From NCBI GenBank assembly GCA_015063285.1, contig SUST01000010.1:1-51001 (forward strand): a DNA stretch of 51,001 bases, written 5' to 3'. The position numbers were made by a program, and so were the translations under genes. The stretch is from Thermoplasmata archaeon. Lineage in GTDB: Archaea > Thermoplasmatota > Thermoplasmata > Methanomassiliicoccales > Methanomethylophilaceae. Of the stretch, positions 41,777 through 50,968 are shown one piece after another. The notes under the pieces were generated by a model. That model was not told the origin of the DNA and searched no databases. It worked only from the letters and a program-made list of their open reading frames with translations. Numbering within the stretch: position 1 is the first letter of the stretch; every line of letters begins with the position of its first letter.

Positions 41777-43585
41777 TCAAGAACCCTGTTTGGGCGCATC
41801 CAGTACATTGACCTTCTTGCGCTGGCGTCCGCCGGTCTTCTTCAGTTTGCCCTGATCCATGGCCCACTGGAAGCTCTTCTGGTCGGCAGGTGCGACGAGG
41901 ACGCGGTCACCTTTGACATACTTCTTGCCCGTCACCCAATTGGTGAATGGCGCCAGTACACGGTACTCATCAGCATCCATGACAATCTCCTTAGTGTTCT
42001 TCCTGCCTTTCATCTCGGAATATGTTCCTGAGAAGCATATCGCCCTGTGGTTCTTGACCTCAATCATCTTGGTGCATACTGTGTCCAGATAATATCTGTC
42101 GTGGGTAACGGTTATGACAGTCCCGTCGTATTCCACCAAAGCTTCCTCGATGGCATGCTTCGCGGGAATGTCCAGATAGTTCGTAGGCTCGTCCAGGATC
42201 AATAAGTTGGTCTCATCCAACAGGAGCAGACACATCGCCACACGGGCTCTCTGTCCTCCCGACAAGGTGGACATCGGACGTTCCACATCCTCTCCGAACA
42301 GCAGGAATCTGGCGAGCATCTGTCTAGCCTCGCCCCTGCGCTCCTTTCCTATTACGGTGAGGATCTGCTCCTCTGCTGACAGCTTCAGGTCCAACCCTTC
42401 ATGGTTCTGAGAATAGTAACCGATCTTCGCACCGGGGGCCATCCAAAGCTCTCCTTTGGAAGGGATCTCCTCGAGAATAGCCTTCAGGAGCGTGGACTTG
42501 CCCTGTCCGTTCGCACCGAATATGCCGATCTTATCACCCTTGTGGACATCCAGGTCAACATGCTCCAGAATCATCTTCCCCGAATAATCTACGGAGAGAT
42601 CCTTGGTCATCAGGACGTTCTTTCCAGATTTGTGTGCCGCCTGTATCCTGACGGTGATCTCCTCCATCTTCTCCGGCTTCTCCTTCTCCTCCATCTTGTC
42701 GATCATCTTCTGACGGGTCTTGTGGACCGTGAGGAACGGATTGTCGATGTACATCTGCTTGGCGATGCTCTCCTGATGCCTCTTCTCGGACATGTAGTGC
42801 TGATATTCCTTGCGCATCCTCTCAAGGTCGAGCATCTTCTTCATGATGAAATCGGAATAGTTGCCCTTGTACTCCCTGGACTTGCCGTGTTCGATCTCCA
42901 GCATCCTGGTGGCAATCTTGTCGAGGAAATACCTGTCATGACTGATGACCAGGACTGCGCAGTGGGAATCGAGAAGATAATCCTCTAGCCATTCGACGGT
43001 ATCGATGTCGAGATGCGATGTGGGCTCGTCCATCACGAGCAGGTCGCATTCCTCTGCCTGGACAACGATTCTGGACAGCATGACCTTCGCCCTCTCGCCT
43101 CCTGAGAGGGAGTCCATGGTCCTATCCATGAATTCATCAGAAAGTCCGACCTTCTCCAAAGCCCTCTTCTGGTTGTCCTCGTCATCCATATCGCACTTGG
43201 CCAGCTGGGATTCCAAATTCGCGTTCTCCTCAGCCAGGGCATTCCAGTCTATGTCGCCTCCGGCCATCATGATCTCGTCGATCTCCTTGAGACGGCGCTT
43301 GATGTTCTCTATGTGGCCGTATGGCCTTCCCAAAACATCGCGGACGGTGTACTCATGTGAGGATTCGGGAAACTGCTCCAGATAACCGATCCTGTGAGTG
43401 TTGCGGATGAGCTCCCCGGTATCGGGCTTCATCTCGCCGAGCATGATTTTCAGGAATGTGCTCTTTCCGGCACCGTTCACACCTATGAGTCCGATGCTGT
43501 CGCCCTCGTTGATCTGCAGACTGACGTCCTTGAGGACTTTCTGTGGTCCAAATGCCTTAGTGATCGCCTGGGCTTTTATGAGCAT
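41777..43585 (-). CDS. ABC-F family ATPase
   Basis: Soluble protein with two ABC domains and no membrane segment; ABC-F proteins act on the ribosome in translation or antibiotic protection. The 602-residue protein has Walker A GVNGAGKST and GANGQGKST, signatures LSGGERAKV and LSGGQRARV, Walker B VMDEPTSHLDID and ILDEPTNYLDIP, and switch His in ISHDRYFLD and THDRYYLD. An inter-domain linker of about 80 residues (MKKMLDLERMRKEYQHYMSE onward) is the P-site tRNA interaction motif region. An extra basic C-terminal region (about 540-602) ends GGRQRKKVNVLDAPKQGS. ABC-F proteins are uncommon in archaea, so bacterial origin is possible. Confidence 0.92.
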   Translation of the reverse strand: MLIKAQAITKAFGPQKVLKDVSLQINEGDSIGLIGVNGAGKSTFLKIMLGEMKPDTGELIRNTHRIGYLEQFPESSHEYTVRDVLGRPYGHIENIKRRLKEIDEIMMAGGDIDWNALAEENANLESQLAKCDMDDEDNQKRALEKVGLSDEFMDRTMDSLSGGERAKVMLSRIVVQAEECDLLVMDEPTSHLDIDTVEWLEDYLLDSHCAVLVISHDRYFLDKIATRMLEIEHGKSREYKGNYSDFIMKKMLDLERMRKEYQHYMSEKRHQESIAKQMYIDNPFLTVHKTRQKMIDKMEEKEKPEKMEEITVRIQAAHKSGKNVLMTKDLSVDYSGKMILEHVDLDVHKGDKIGIFGANGQGKSTLLKAILEEIPSKGELWMAPGAKIGYYSQNHEGLDLKLSAEEQILTVIGKERRGEARQMLARFLLFGEDVERPMSTLSGGQRARVAMCLLLLDETNLLILDEPTNYLDIPAKHAIEEALVEYDGTVITVTHDRYYLDTVCTKMIEVKNHRAICFSGTYSEMKGRKNTKEIVMDADEYRVLAPFTNWVTGKKYVKGDRVLVAPADQKSFQWAMDQGKLKKTGGRQRKKVNVLDAPKQGS

Positions 43586-43613
43586 AAACGGCCATAGATA
43601 TTGCTCCTACAAA

Positions 43614-43690
43614 AAGTTGGCCCGTGATTTGTAAAAAGTATGTGCCAACGGCCGAAAATTCCTTAATATACCTAGTAATAAGCGCCATAC
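43614..43690. promoter_or_regulatory. Divergent promoter region of ABC-F and the Big2 surface-protein gene
   Basis: CCTTAATATACC (43661-43672) lies about 25 bases before the ATG at 43691, suggesting a leaderless transcript. An inverted pair GTTGGC/GCCAAC with a spacer of about 22 bases lies upstream (from about 43616 to 43649). Confidence 0.45.
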
Positions 43691-45742
43691 ATGTCAGAAA
43701 AACCGACAACGACAACTAAGAGCTTTGTCGACCGCAAAGGCCCCAAAATTGCAGCTCTAGTCGTTGTTTTGATCGTAGCTTCAATTGCGCTCTTCACAGT
43801 TATTGGTGTAGAAGATGTGGATGCTAAGGCATCAATAACATTGTCAAAAAGCGTTGTGGACATGAAAGACAATTCTTTTGACAGTAGCGTAATAGCTACA
43901 TTTAGTGAGGTCGGTGACGGCTACACAGTAGAAGTTTCCAGCAGCAGTAACGCAGTTTCTGTAGATGCATCGCCCATCTCATCAGACAAAAAGTCAACAA
44001 TCACCGTCACATCAGGAACGATTTCATCCAGTACTGGCAAGATTACAGCTACAATCAAGGTCCAATTGAATGACAAGACAACTTCTCCACCATCCAAAAC
44101 GTTCACAGTAAACGTCACAGTGGGAGTCAAAAGTGTCGAAATCGTTAACGAAAGCGGACAGTCAATAACTGGCAAAAAAATAACTCTTGATACAGCAGCA
44201 GAAAAGACTGTGAAAGCAAAATTCACGCCAACTAACGCTTATAACAAAAATGTGACCTGGACCTCCAGCGAACCGTCCGTGGCAACGATCACCGATGGAA
44301 AAATCAAGGCTCTTAAAGAAGGGACGACTAAAATAAAGGTCACTTCTGCTGATGCATCGAAAACTGATGAAATCACAGTAGAAGTAAAGGACATCCACGT
44401 CACAAGCGTAACTCTTGATCCGTCAACAGCATCTGTCAAAATGCGCCATCAGGTCACTCTGACGGCTACAATCCTTCCTGCGGATGCCACAAATAAGAAC
44501 ATCACTGTTTCGATTGACAACACAGGCTTAATCAAAAAAGTATCTCAGACCCTATCTGGCAATAAAGTTACAATCGTCCTGGAAGGAATCCCGGGAGATA
44601 AAGAGGGTACAGCAACAATAACAGTAACTACTGAAGACCAAAAGAAAACGGCCAACAGTACAATAAAAGTAGAACGTGTCGCGGTTACTGGAGTAGATCT
44701 AAAAGAAGAAGCCGAAGAATTAGAAGTTGATGAAGAAAAAACACTCACTTACGAAATCTCTCCAAAAGATGCTACCAATCTAAAGGTAACATGGGCATCA
44801 AGTAACACTTCAGTCGCCACAGTGGATGAAAAAGGTCATGTAAAAGCGGTTTCACCGGGAACTTCCACCATAACAGTGAAAACGGATGAAGGTAACTTCA
44901 CAGATTCTTGTGCAATAACTGTATTGAAAACATATACCATAATGGGAACCATAGACGGTTCTGGCAACGTTCTCAATCCTGAGGCTCTGATCGTAAAGAT
45001 CCAAGAGATTTCAGCTAAAGGACTCTACCCTTCATTTTCAGTCCTTGCTCTATTCCAAGAATCAGTTTCTATGAGCTCAGACATCGTACATGCACTCCAA
45101 AAAGCCAAAGGAAGGGAGATGGCCATCGTAACACTCAATGGGTCCATCTACTTCGACGAGGACGCTATCGACAACATCGACGCTTCGGGCAAAACAGCAG
45201 GAATAACCTTTACCGAAATTCCTCCGGAGACCTATCCCAAGTTCGGAGAATGCTATGTGTTTGAGATCTCCATGACAAAAGATGGTCAGAAGAACCCGAC
45301 CAGTTTTGGTTCAGCTGGACCTAAGATCGCCATTCCACATGAACTCGCAGAGGGCGAGGATGCGGCAAAACTGAAGGTTGCATTGGTCTACGGTGACGGC
45401 GATGCATTGCTGCTTAGGAACTACAAGTTCGTAACCGATGAAGAGGAAGATGAGAGTGCAGTGGTCTTCGAACCTCCGCACATGTCCACCTTCATGTACA
45501 TGTTCCATGACAGCGAGTACATTTCGTCGGCTGGATTTGACATCGTCTTCGTAGCACTGTTCTTGGTAATCGTCCTCGGATTGGGCGGAGGAGTTGCATT
45601 CCTTGAGTTCCACCCCATGGCATCAGAGAAGTTCATGAACCTTTTCGACAACCCAAACAAGCCTCCAAAGAAGCCCAGGTTCCCGGGAAGGTCCAGAAAG
45701 AACGAGTACGACGACTATTACAACAACGACTACTACCGTTGA
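43691..45742 (+). CDS. Cell-surface protein with Big2-type Ig-like domains
   Basis: A 683-residue membrane-anchored surface protein. An N-terminal helix (about 20-40, IAALVVVLIVASIALFTVIG) is followed by beta-rich repeats. At least two and probably three Big2-like domains are seen (VTWTSSEPSVATITDGKIKA, LKEGTTKIKVTSADASKTDE; VTSVTLDPSTASVKMRHQVT; VTWASSNTSVATVDEKGHVK, AVSPGTSTITVKTDEG). A different alpha/beta domain (about 415-610) and a C-terminal membrane helix (FVALFLVIVLGLGGGVAFLE) follow. The cytoplasmic tail is basic, then Tyr/Asp/Asn-rich (DDYYNNDYYR). The first 1.2 kb is visibly richer in A than neighbouring genes. An adhesin or envelope role is likely; partner unknown. Confidence 0.88.
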   Translation: MSEKPTTTTKSFVDRKGPKIAALVVVLIVASIALFTVIGVEDVDAKASITLSKSVVDMKDNSFDSSVIATFSEVGDGYTVEVSSSSNAVSVDASPISSDKKSTITVTSGTISSSTGKITATIKVQLNDKTTSPPSKTFTVNVTVGVKSVEIVNESGQSITGKKITLDTAAEKTVKAKFTPTNAYNKNVTWTSSEPSVATITDGKIKALKEGTTKIKVTSADASKTDEITVEVKDIHVTSVTLDPSTASVKMRHQVTLTATILPADATNKNITVSIDNTGLIKKVSQTLSGNKVTIVLEGIPGDKEGTATITVTTEDQKKTANSTIKVERVAVTGVDLKEEAEELEVDEEKTLTYEISPKDATNLKVTWASSNTSVATVDEKGHVKAVSPGTSTITVKTDEGNFTDSCAITVLKTYTIMGTIDGSGNVLNPEALIVKIQEISAKGLYPSFSVLALFQESVSMSSDIVHALQKAKGREMAIVTLNGSIYFDEDAIDNIDASGKTAGITFTEIPPETYPKFGECYVFEISMTKDGQKNPTSFGSAGPKIAIPHELAEGEDAAKLKVALVYGDGDALLLRNYKFVTDEEEDESAVVFEPPHMSTFMYMFHDSEYISSAGFDIVFVALFLVIVLGLGGGVAFLEFHPMASEKFMNLFDNPNKPPKKPRFPGRSRKNEYDDYYNNDYYR

Positions 45743-45751
45743 GAAACCCTT

Positions 45752-45778
45752 GAGGCGGTCGTAACCGCCTCTTCTTTT
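45752..45778 (+). terminator. Terminator after the Big2 surface-protein gene
   Basis: GAGGCGGT-CGTA-ACCGCCTC (45752-45771) is followed by TTCTTTT: a perfect stem ten bases after the stop, also lying beside the convergent yigZ end. Confidence 0.8.
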
Positions 45779-45780
45779 CA

Positions 45781-46428
45781 TCACTTTCTAACAAAAGCAT
45801 CCTCGATGTATTCATCATCAGACTGCTTGAGCATCACATGCCTTTCTGTGAGATCGGTTATTCTTCTGATGAAATCCTCATCATCGTCAATCCTTATCCA
45901 CGCCTTCACATTGACCTTGTCCGAGTAATCACATTGAGGATTCCTGGCCATGAGATCGCGACATTTACTCTCGAACGTGCTGTAATAACCGTAATCGAGA
46001 GTGAAACGGTAGACAGCACATGCGGTGCGAGTATGTCTGGACACCTTATCGAGAACAATCCTCGATGCTTCAGAATAGGCATGCACCAATCCGCCTGTGC
46101 CCAACAGGGTGCCTCCGAAGTATCTCACCACAATGCAGATGATATCGGATAACTCCGAGCCCTTCAACATGAACTGTATCGGCTTCCCTGCGGTACCTGA
46201 GGGCTCACCGTTATCGCTTGACTTCTCTTTCCTCTCGGAACCGTTGAATACGGCCGCGTAACAGTAGTGTGTGGCGTTACGGTATCTCTCCGACACCTTC
46301 TCCAAGCAGACGGGGATCTCATCCTCCGTCTTGCAAGGCATTAGGATACCAATGAAGCGGGAGCCTTTGAGCGTGATCTCATCCTCGTACGTTTCGAGGA
46401 TCGTGTCGTAATCTGCTATGCGTTTCAT
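45781..46428 (-). CDS. YigZ/IMPACT family protein
   Basis: A 215-residue protein of the UPF0029 family (bacterial YigZ, eukaryotic IMPACT), whose role is linked to translation control but not settled. Visible motifs: LKGSRFIGILMP near residue 20, the hallmark ATHYCYAAVFNGSERKEKSS with DNGEPSGTAGKPIQ, ICIVVRYFGGTLLGTGGLVH, AYSEAS, and a C-terminal ferredoxin-like half (TLDYGYYSTFESKCRDLMAR). Size matches the family. A stem-loop lies nine bases before the ATG. The gene lies downstream of the PutP-like symporter. Confidence 0.92.
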   Translation of the reverse strand: MKRIADYDTILETYEDEITLKGSRFIGILMPCKTEDEIPVCLEKVSERYRNATHYCYAAVFNGSERKEKSSDNGEPSGTAGKPIQFMLKGSELSDIICIVVRYFGGTLLGTGGLVHAYSEASRIVLDKVSRHTRTACAVYRFTLDYGYYSTFESKCRDLMARNPQCDYSDKVNVKAWIRIDDDEDFIRRITDLTERHVMLKQSDDEYIEDAFVRK

Positions 46429-46455
46429 AAGAAAGATGCCGTCCCGAAGGACGGC
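46429..46455 (-). terminator. Terminator-like hairpin between putP and yigZ
   Basis: GCCGTCC-CGAA-GGACGGC (46438-46455) is followed on the minus strand by ATCTTTCTT, then the yigZ ATG nine bases after the stem. It fits a putP terminator but leaves no room for a separate yigZ promoter; read-through or attenuation is possible. Confidence 0.6.
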
Positions 46456-46463
46456 TGAAAGGT

Positions 46464-47975
46464 TTAGTGGGCTTCCTGCTCGAGGGTCTTAGCCTTCTCG
46501 AAGTCCTGGACAATCTCCTCAGGCGGCTCTGCAGTCACCAGAGAGACAATCACACCCGCAATCAGCGCGAATATGAATCCGGGGAGCAGTTCGTAGATTC
46601 CAGTGGAGCTGGCGAGGAAAGTATTCCAAAGAATGACGGTCGCGAAACCGACCGCCATGGATGCGACTGCACCCTGGAAATTCATCCTCTTCCAATACAG
46701 CGACAGGATTACCAACGGTCCGAAAGCCGCACCGAATCCCGCCCATGCATAGGACACGAGACCCATGATGTTGCTGCCTCCGAAGAGCGCCAGGAGCAGT
46801 GCCGCGATAGCAATGACGATGACAATTCCTCTGGAGATCCACATGAGCTTGTTCTCGATGTTCTCCTGAGCCGCCGCCCACTTGGTCTTACCGAGGATAT
46901 CGTTCACGATAGACGATGATGCAACGAGCAGCTGAGAGTCCGCTGTGGACATGATGGCCGCCATGATGGCCGCATACATGATACCTGCGATGAGTGCAGG
47001 GAACAGATCGCCGCTCAGGAACACGAAGATGTGCTCTGCGTTGAAATCATCTGGAATGCCTCCGTACTGGACTATGAGATATCCCCTTCCAACGACTCCA
47101 ACAAGAATAGCAAAACTCAATGCGAGTACGATCCAAATAAGGGATACGCGCCTTGCGACCTTAACTTCCTTTGCATCGCGTATGGCCATATACCTGACAA
47201 TGATGTGCGGCATTCCGAAGTAACCGAAGGCCCACGCCAACAGAGAGAGGATTCCAATGAATGTCATCTGCTCTCCGCCGTCGTACATGATATTCATGAA
47301 CTCGGTGCCGAGATCATCCAGACCGGCAGAGATGGCGTCCCATCCGCCAGTGGTGTTACCGACGGTGGCAAGGGGAACGACGACTATGGCGACAACCATC
47401 AGAATCGCCTGGAAGAAGTCAGTCCACGCGACCGCCTTGAATCCACCCATGAACGTGTATGCGACGATGATTATTCCGCCGATCGCCATTGCGACCTCGA
47501 GCCCTATCTCGGGGAAGATCGTGGTGAAGATCACACCGCTTCCCTTGAAACCGGATGCAACATAGATAACGAAGAAGAACAGGATGATCACAGCGGCGAC
47601 AATCCTCAGAACTCCTTTCTCATCCTTGAAACGGTTAGAGAAGAACTCAGGTACGGTAAGAGCGTTTCCGGAAACCTCGGAGTGGATCCTCAGTTTCTTC
47701 GCAACAAGCAGCCAAGAGAGATAGGAACCGATAGCGAGTCCGATACCGATCCATGCCTCTCCGATACCCAACAGCAGGACCGCTCCGGGCAGACCCATGA
47801 GCAGCCAGCTGCTCATATCAGAGGCCTGTGCGGACATAGCTGTGACGTAAGGGTTCATAGAACGTCCGCCGAGGAAGTAATCCTCCATGCTGTGGGATCT
47901 CTTATAGAAGTAATAACCGACACCCAACACTAAAGCGAAGTATAGGATGAAGGCGATTAGAACCATGAAATCCAA
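46464..47975 (-). CDS. putP: Sodium/solute symporter of the SSS family, PutP-like
   Basis: Sodium-coupled uptake of proline or a related solute. The 503-residue membrane protein has about 13 hydrophobic helices. YFLGGRSMNPYVTAMSAQAS with DMSSWLLMGLPGAVLLLGIG is the PutP N-terminal signature, WTDFFQAILMVVAIV and FGMPHIIVRYMAIRDAKEVK follow, and AAIMAAIMSTADSQLLVASS contains the Na-site residues; the order agrees with PutP. A cytoplasmic acidic tail ends the protein. The start is taken as TTG 47975 because AGGTG lies seven bases upstream; ATG 47966 is the alternative. The substrate could also be another amino acid or betaine. Confidence 0.88.
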   Translation of the reverse strand: MDFMVLIAFILYFALVLGVGYYFYKRSHSMEDYFLGGRSMNPYVTAMSAQASDMSSWLLMGLPGAVLLLGIGEAWIGIGLAIGSYLSWLLVAKKLRIHSEVSGNALTVPEFFSNRFKDEKGVLRIVAAVIILFFFVIYVASGFKGSGVIFTTIFPEIGLEVAMAIGGIIIVAYTFMGGFKAVAWTDFFQAILMVVAIVVVPLATVGNTTGGWDAISAGLDDLGTEFMNIMYDGGEQMTFIGILSLLAWAFGYFGMPHIIVRYMAIRDAKEVKVARRVSLIWIVLALSFAILVGVVGRGYLIVQYGGIPDDFNAEHIFVFLSGDLFPALIAGIMYAAIMAAIMSTADSQLLVASSSIVNDILGKTKWAAAQENIENKLMWISRGIVIVIAIAALLLALFGGSNIMGLVSYAWAGFGAAFGPLVILSLYWKRMNFQGAVASMAVGFATVILWNTFLASSTGIYELLPGFIFALIAGVIVSLVTAEPPEEIVQDFEKAKTLEQEAH

Positions 47976-48067
47976 ATCAATACACCTGTCTGCCTTATCC
48001 TTATTATCAAATAAAAAATGAGTAGGTGTCTGTCAGATGTTTGGACAGGCGTTTAAAAGGTAAAGAT

Positions 48068-48085
48068 GAGGGGTGAGAACCCCTC
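48068..48085 (-). terminator. Terminator after the MMPL transporter gene
   Basis: GAGGGG-TGAGAA-CCCCTC (48068-48085), followed on the minus strand by ATCTTTACCTTTT, five bases after the stop. The remaining gap to putP (48086 excluded) is AT-rich and probably holds the putP promoter. Confidence 0.7.
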
Positions 48086-48089
48086 GGTT

Positions 48090-50798
48090 TCACTGCTTCT
48101 TCTCGAGCTTCACGCCAGGACCTTTCCAGTTCCAATCTCCGAGGAGATGCATGATAGCAGGGACGATGTAGGTACGCACGATCAACGCGTCCACGAGGAT
48201 CGCGAAGCACAATGCGAATCCAAATTCCTGCAGCAGGGTCATTCCAGAGATCATAAGGGTACCGAAGGCACCACCCATGATCAGTCCGCAGATTGTGATG
48301 ACCGAACCCGTATGGGTGACAGCATGGCGTATGGCGTCGTCGTTGGACATACCATGGCCCCTGACGTTCTCCTTGATACGGGTAGTCAGAAGGATGTCGT
48401 AATCCATTCCCAATCCGAGGCAGATGACCAGAAGGATGATGGGGATCATCCAGAGGACCTCCTGTCCCATAAGGTCCACGAACACCAGGTGCAGGACGGC
48501 GAGGGTCCATGCGATTGACATCATGATGGTCAGCACGGACCTCAGCGGGATCAGGTAGGACCTCATGACCACCAAGAGCATCAGGATGATCAGGATTATC
48601 ACGAGGACCTCTATCATGGTGAACTGCTCCTTAACCTGCTCGGATACCTCGAACATGACCACAGCGGTTCCGGTGTCCCATTTCTGGACCACCACATCCG
48701 CATGATCGGCGACGTACTTCACCATGGTCTCTTCGATCAATTCGATGGAGTCCATGGACCTAGGCGACATGGCAGGCTCGGTGGTTGCCGTCAGGATCGT
48801 GATGAATGTGACGTTTCCGGAGGTGGGTTCACCATCTACTACATAGTCTCCCCCTACCGTGGACGGGAAGACGTTCATGATGTAATCGACCATGGGTGTG
48901 AAAGTATCGTTCACGAGTATGTCATCGTCCATGACGTTCCTGACGCCGAAATTGATTGTGACCTCTATTATCATCTTCTGATCGGGGTACTTGTCCTCCA
49001 GATCGGCCACCACGAAGTCCACCATTGCCTTTGGATCTGTGAGGCTAGCGGCCTTTGCCGCCTCCACCTCTGCTTCCCAATCAATGGTAAGACCTATAGT
49101 AGGGCTGGCGAAGATACCGTCCATAAGAGCTGCAGGTCCTTCGAAGATGTATTCGACCTTCATCATGGGCGTGCTGGTCAACTGTTCTAGCATCATATTG
49201 AACACGAGGCCAGTCTTTGCCGATACATTATCTCTGATGTATTGGATCTTGGCATCCGTATCTGTGATGCCCGCTTCCTCGATCTCCGCCAACATGTCAT
49301 CCCAGAGGAACGCTCCATCTGCCGATGCTATGTTCTCATCCGTATCCTCAAGATACTTGCACAAAGCGTCCAAATCTGGTTGTATATTATGCCAATTGTC
49401 TGTCCAGTGCAATGATCCGAACTGTTTGCCTTCGGAAACATTGACGGTAGCGATGGGGTCCTTATACTCTATGATGGAGTAATTGGGCATGACCATACCT
49501 TGGTCGGCATACTCTGCGACGTATTGCATTCCATCCCCAGACTCTCCGCTGAGCATGGCGGTGATCATATCGTAGGAATCTTCATTGTTCACCACGACGT
49601 ATGCGGCCGGTGCAGAAACAAGAATCGCCACAATAGCGATGGCTTTAGCATGCTTGATGGAGAACTCCGCGGATGCGTGGAAGTACCTGTCACCGAGACG
49701 TCCGAACCAGGCATACCATCCCTTGGTTGCTTTTCCGCCCTCCTTGTATTCCTTCATCGGAGTTGGCCAGAATATCCTGTCGCCGACGATCTGCAGGATC
49801 GACGGAATTAGAGTGAGTGCAGCCAAAAGCGCCATAAGGATACCCAATGCGAGACAGATTCCCATAGTGGATATCATCGAATAACTACAAACGGACAATG
49901 CTCCGAATCCGATCATGACCGATACTCCGGAGATCGTAATCGACTCTCCTGCCCATACGATCGCACTGTGGAGTGCATCGTGATGCGACTTGCCTGAACG
50001 CATCTCCTCCCTGTAACGGGCGATTATGAAGATACAATAGTCACATCCTGCACCCATCATGGACACCAGGATCATCATGTTGGTGATGAAGAAAATGTTC
50101 AGGAAGTGCCCTATGAAGAAGATCAGGGCCATTGTGGCGACGAAGGCCACACCGATCGTGAGAGGCGGTGTAGCAGAAGTTATGAACGATCTGAAGAACA
50201 GACCGACCAAAACAAGGATCATGAGAATGGTGAACGGATCGATCTTGGAGACGTCCTCGAGAGCATCATGCTCCATATCGTAACCTATGGCTGGAGAACC
50301 GGTCAGATAGGTGCTGCCTGTGAATCCAGTAGTTTCCTTGACCGTTGCTATGAAGGAACGGATATCAGGAGTCATATCGACGACTTCTGTATTAATCTCG
50401 CTGTCGACCATCACATAGGCCATTAGAATTCCGTCGCCGTCCGGACCGAACATCGGGTCCATCGGAACGACACCATTGATTTTTTCCTGGGTAGAGGCAG
50501 CATCGTTCAATGCTTGTATGAATTGCAACGATGCGGCCAACTCACCTTCATCCTCCAGATAAATCACGAGGATGGGTGTAAGGGTCTCGTTCACAGAAGA
50601 TGACGGAAAATATTGGGTCATCACCTGAATTCCTTTGATGGATTCAGAATCCGTAGGGGCCATATCGTTCATGTCATAGCTCATGACCTCTCCGGACTGG
50701 ATAGCGAAATATCCGGCGAAACAGAGGATGATTGCCCAGACGATGACGATGACCTTAGCATGATTCTGAATACCATCAGCTAAGCGGTCAAATATCAT
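48090..50798 (-). CDS. MMPL/RND superfamily transporter
   Basis: A 902-residue inner-membrane protein with the duplicated RND layout: one helix (HAKVIVIVWAIILCFAGYFA), a large extracytoplasmic loop, five helices (FTILMILVLVGLFFRSF to LALGILMALLAALTLIPSIL), then again one helix (AIAIVAILVSAPAAYVVV), a second loop and five helices. The polar transport motifs are MMGAGCDYCIFIIARYREEM in the first half and CLGLGMDYDILLTTRIKENV in the second, with the Asp expected for proton coupling. Archaeal members are often annotated as MMPL or HAE2-type exporters; lipid, drug or polymer export is possible. No membrane-fusion partner is adjacent. Confidence 0.9.
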   Translation of the reverse strand: MIFDRLADGIQNHAKVIVIVWAIILCFAGYFAIQSGEVMSYDMNDMAPTDSESIKGIQVMTQYFPSSSVNETLTPILVIYLEDEGELAASLQFIQALNDAASTQEKINGVVPMDPMFGPDGDGILMAYVMVDSEINTEVVDMTPDIRSFIATVKETTGFTGSTYLTGSPAIGYDMEHDALEDVSKIDPFTILMILVLVGLFFRSFITSATPPLTIGVAFVATMALIFFIGHFLNIFFITNMMILVSMMGAGCDYCIFIIARYREEMRSGKSHHDALHSAIVWAGESITISGVSVMIGFGALSVCSYSMISTMGICLALGILMALLAALTLIPSILQIVGDRIFWPTPMKEYKEGGKATKGWYAWFGRLGDRYFHASAEFSIKHAKAIAIVAILVSAPAAYVVVNNEDSYDMITAMLSGESGDGMQYVAEYADQGMVMPNYSIIEYKDPIATVNVSEGKQFGSLHWTDNWHNIQPDLDALCKYLEDTDENIASADGAFLWDDMLAEIEEAGITDTDAKIQYIRDNVSAKTGLVFNMMLEQLTSTPMMKVEYIFEGPAALMDGIFASPTIGLTIDWEAEVEAAKAASLTDPKAMVDFVVADLEDKYPDQKMIIEVTINFGVRNVMDDDILVNDTFTPMVDYIMNVFPSTVGGDYVVDGEPTSGNVTFITILTATTEPAMSPRSMDSIELIEETMVKYVADHADVVVQKWDTGTAVVMFEVSEQVKEQFTMIEVLVIILIILMLLVVMRSYLIPLRSVLTIMMSIAWTLAVLHLVFVDLMGQEVLWMIPIILLVICLGLGMDYDILLTTRIKENVRGHGMSNDDAIRHAVTHTGSVITICGLIMGGAFGTLMISGMTLLQEFGFALCFAILVDALIVRTYIVPAIMHLLGDWNWKGPGVKLEKKQ

Positions 50799-50809
50799 GC
50801 GGCATGTGA

Positions 50810-50968
50810 CTACCCTATAATATAAGAAAATTTTTTGACGTATGTCGGTTGATCTGTATGATTTTTCCTATTTCATCGTCATTTTAATCTATCGATATTC
50901 GCTGATTGACGAATAATTGTTGAGACCATCCCTTTTTATCGTGGATTACAATCACACGCACGATAACA
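50810..50968. promoter_or_regulatory. Divergent promoters of the MMPL gene and the next gene
   Basis: On the minus strand TTCTTATATTATAGG (about 50814-50828) precedes the MMPL ATG by roughly 25 bases. On the plus strand CCTTTTTATC (50931-50940) lies about 30 bases before ATG 50969. A TATCGATATT word occurs near 50890. Confidence 0.4.

Noticed and set aside
47031-47933. Plus-strand frame of 300 codons opposite the symporter gene
   Set aside because: Highly polar, low-complexity translation that is the complement of membrane helices.
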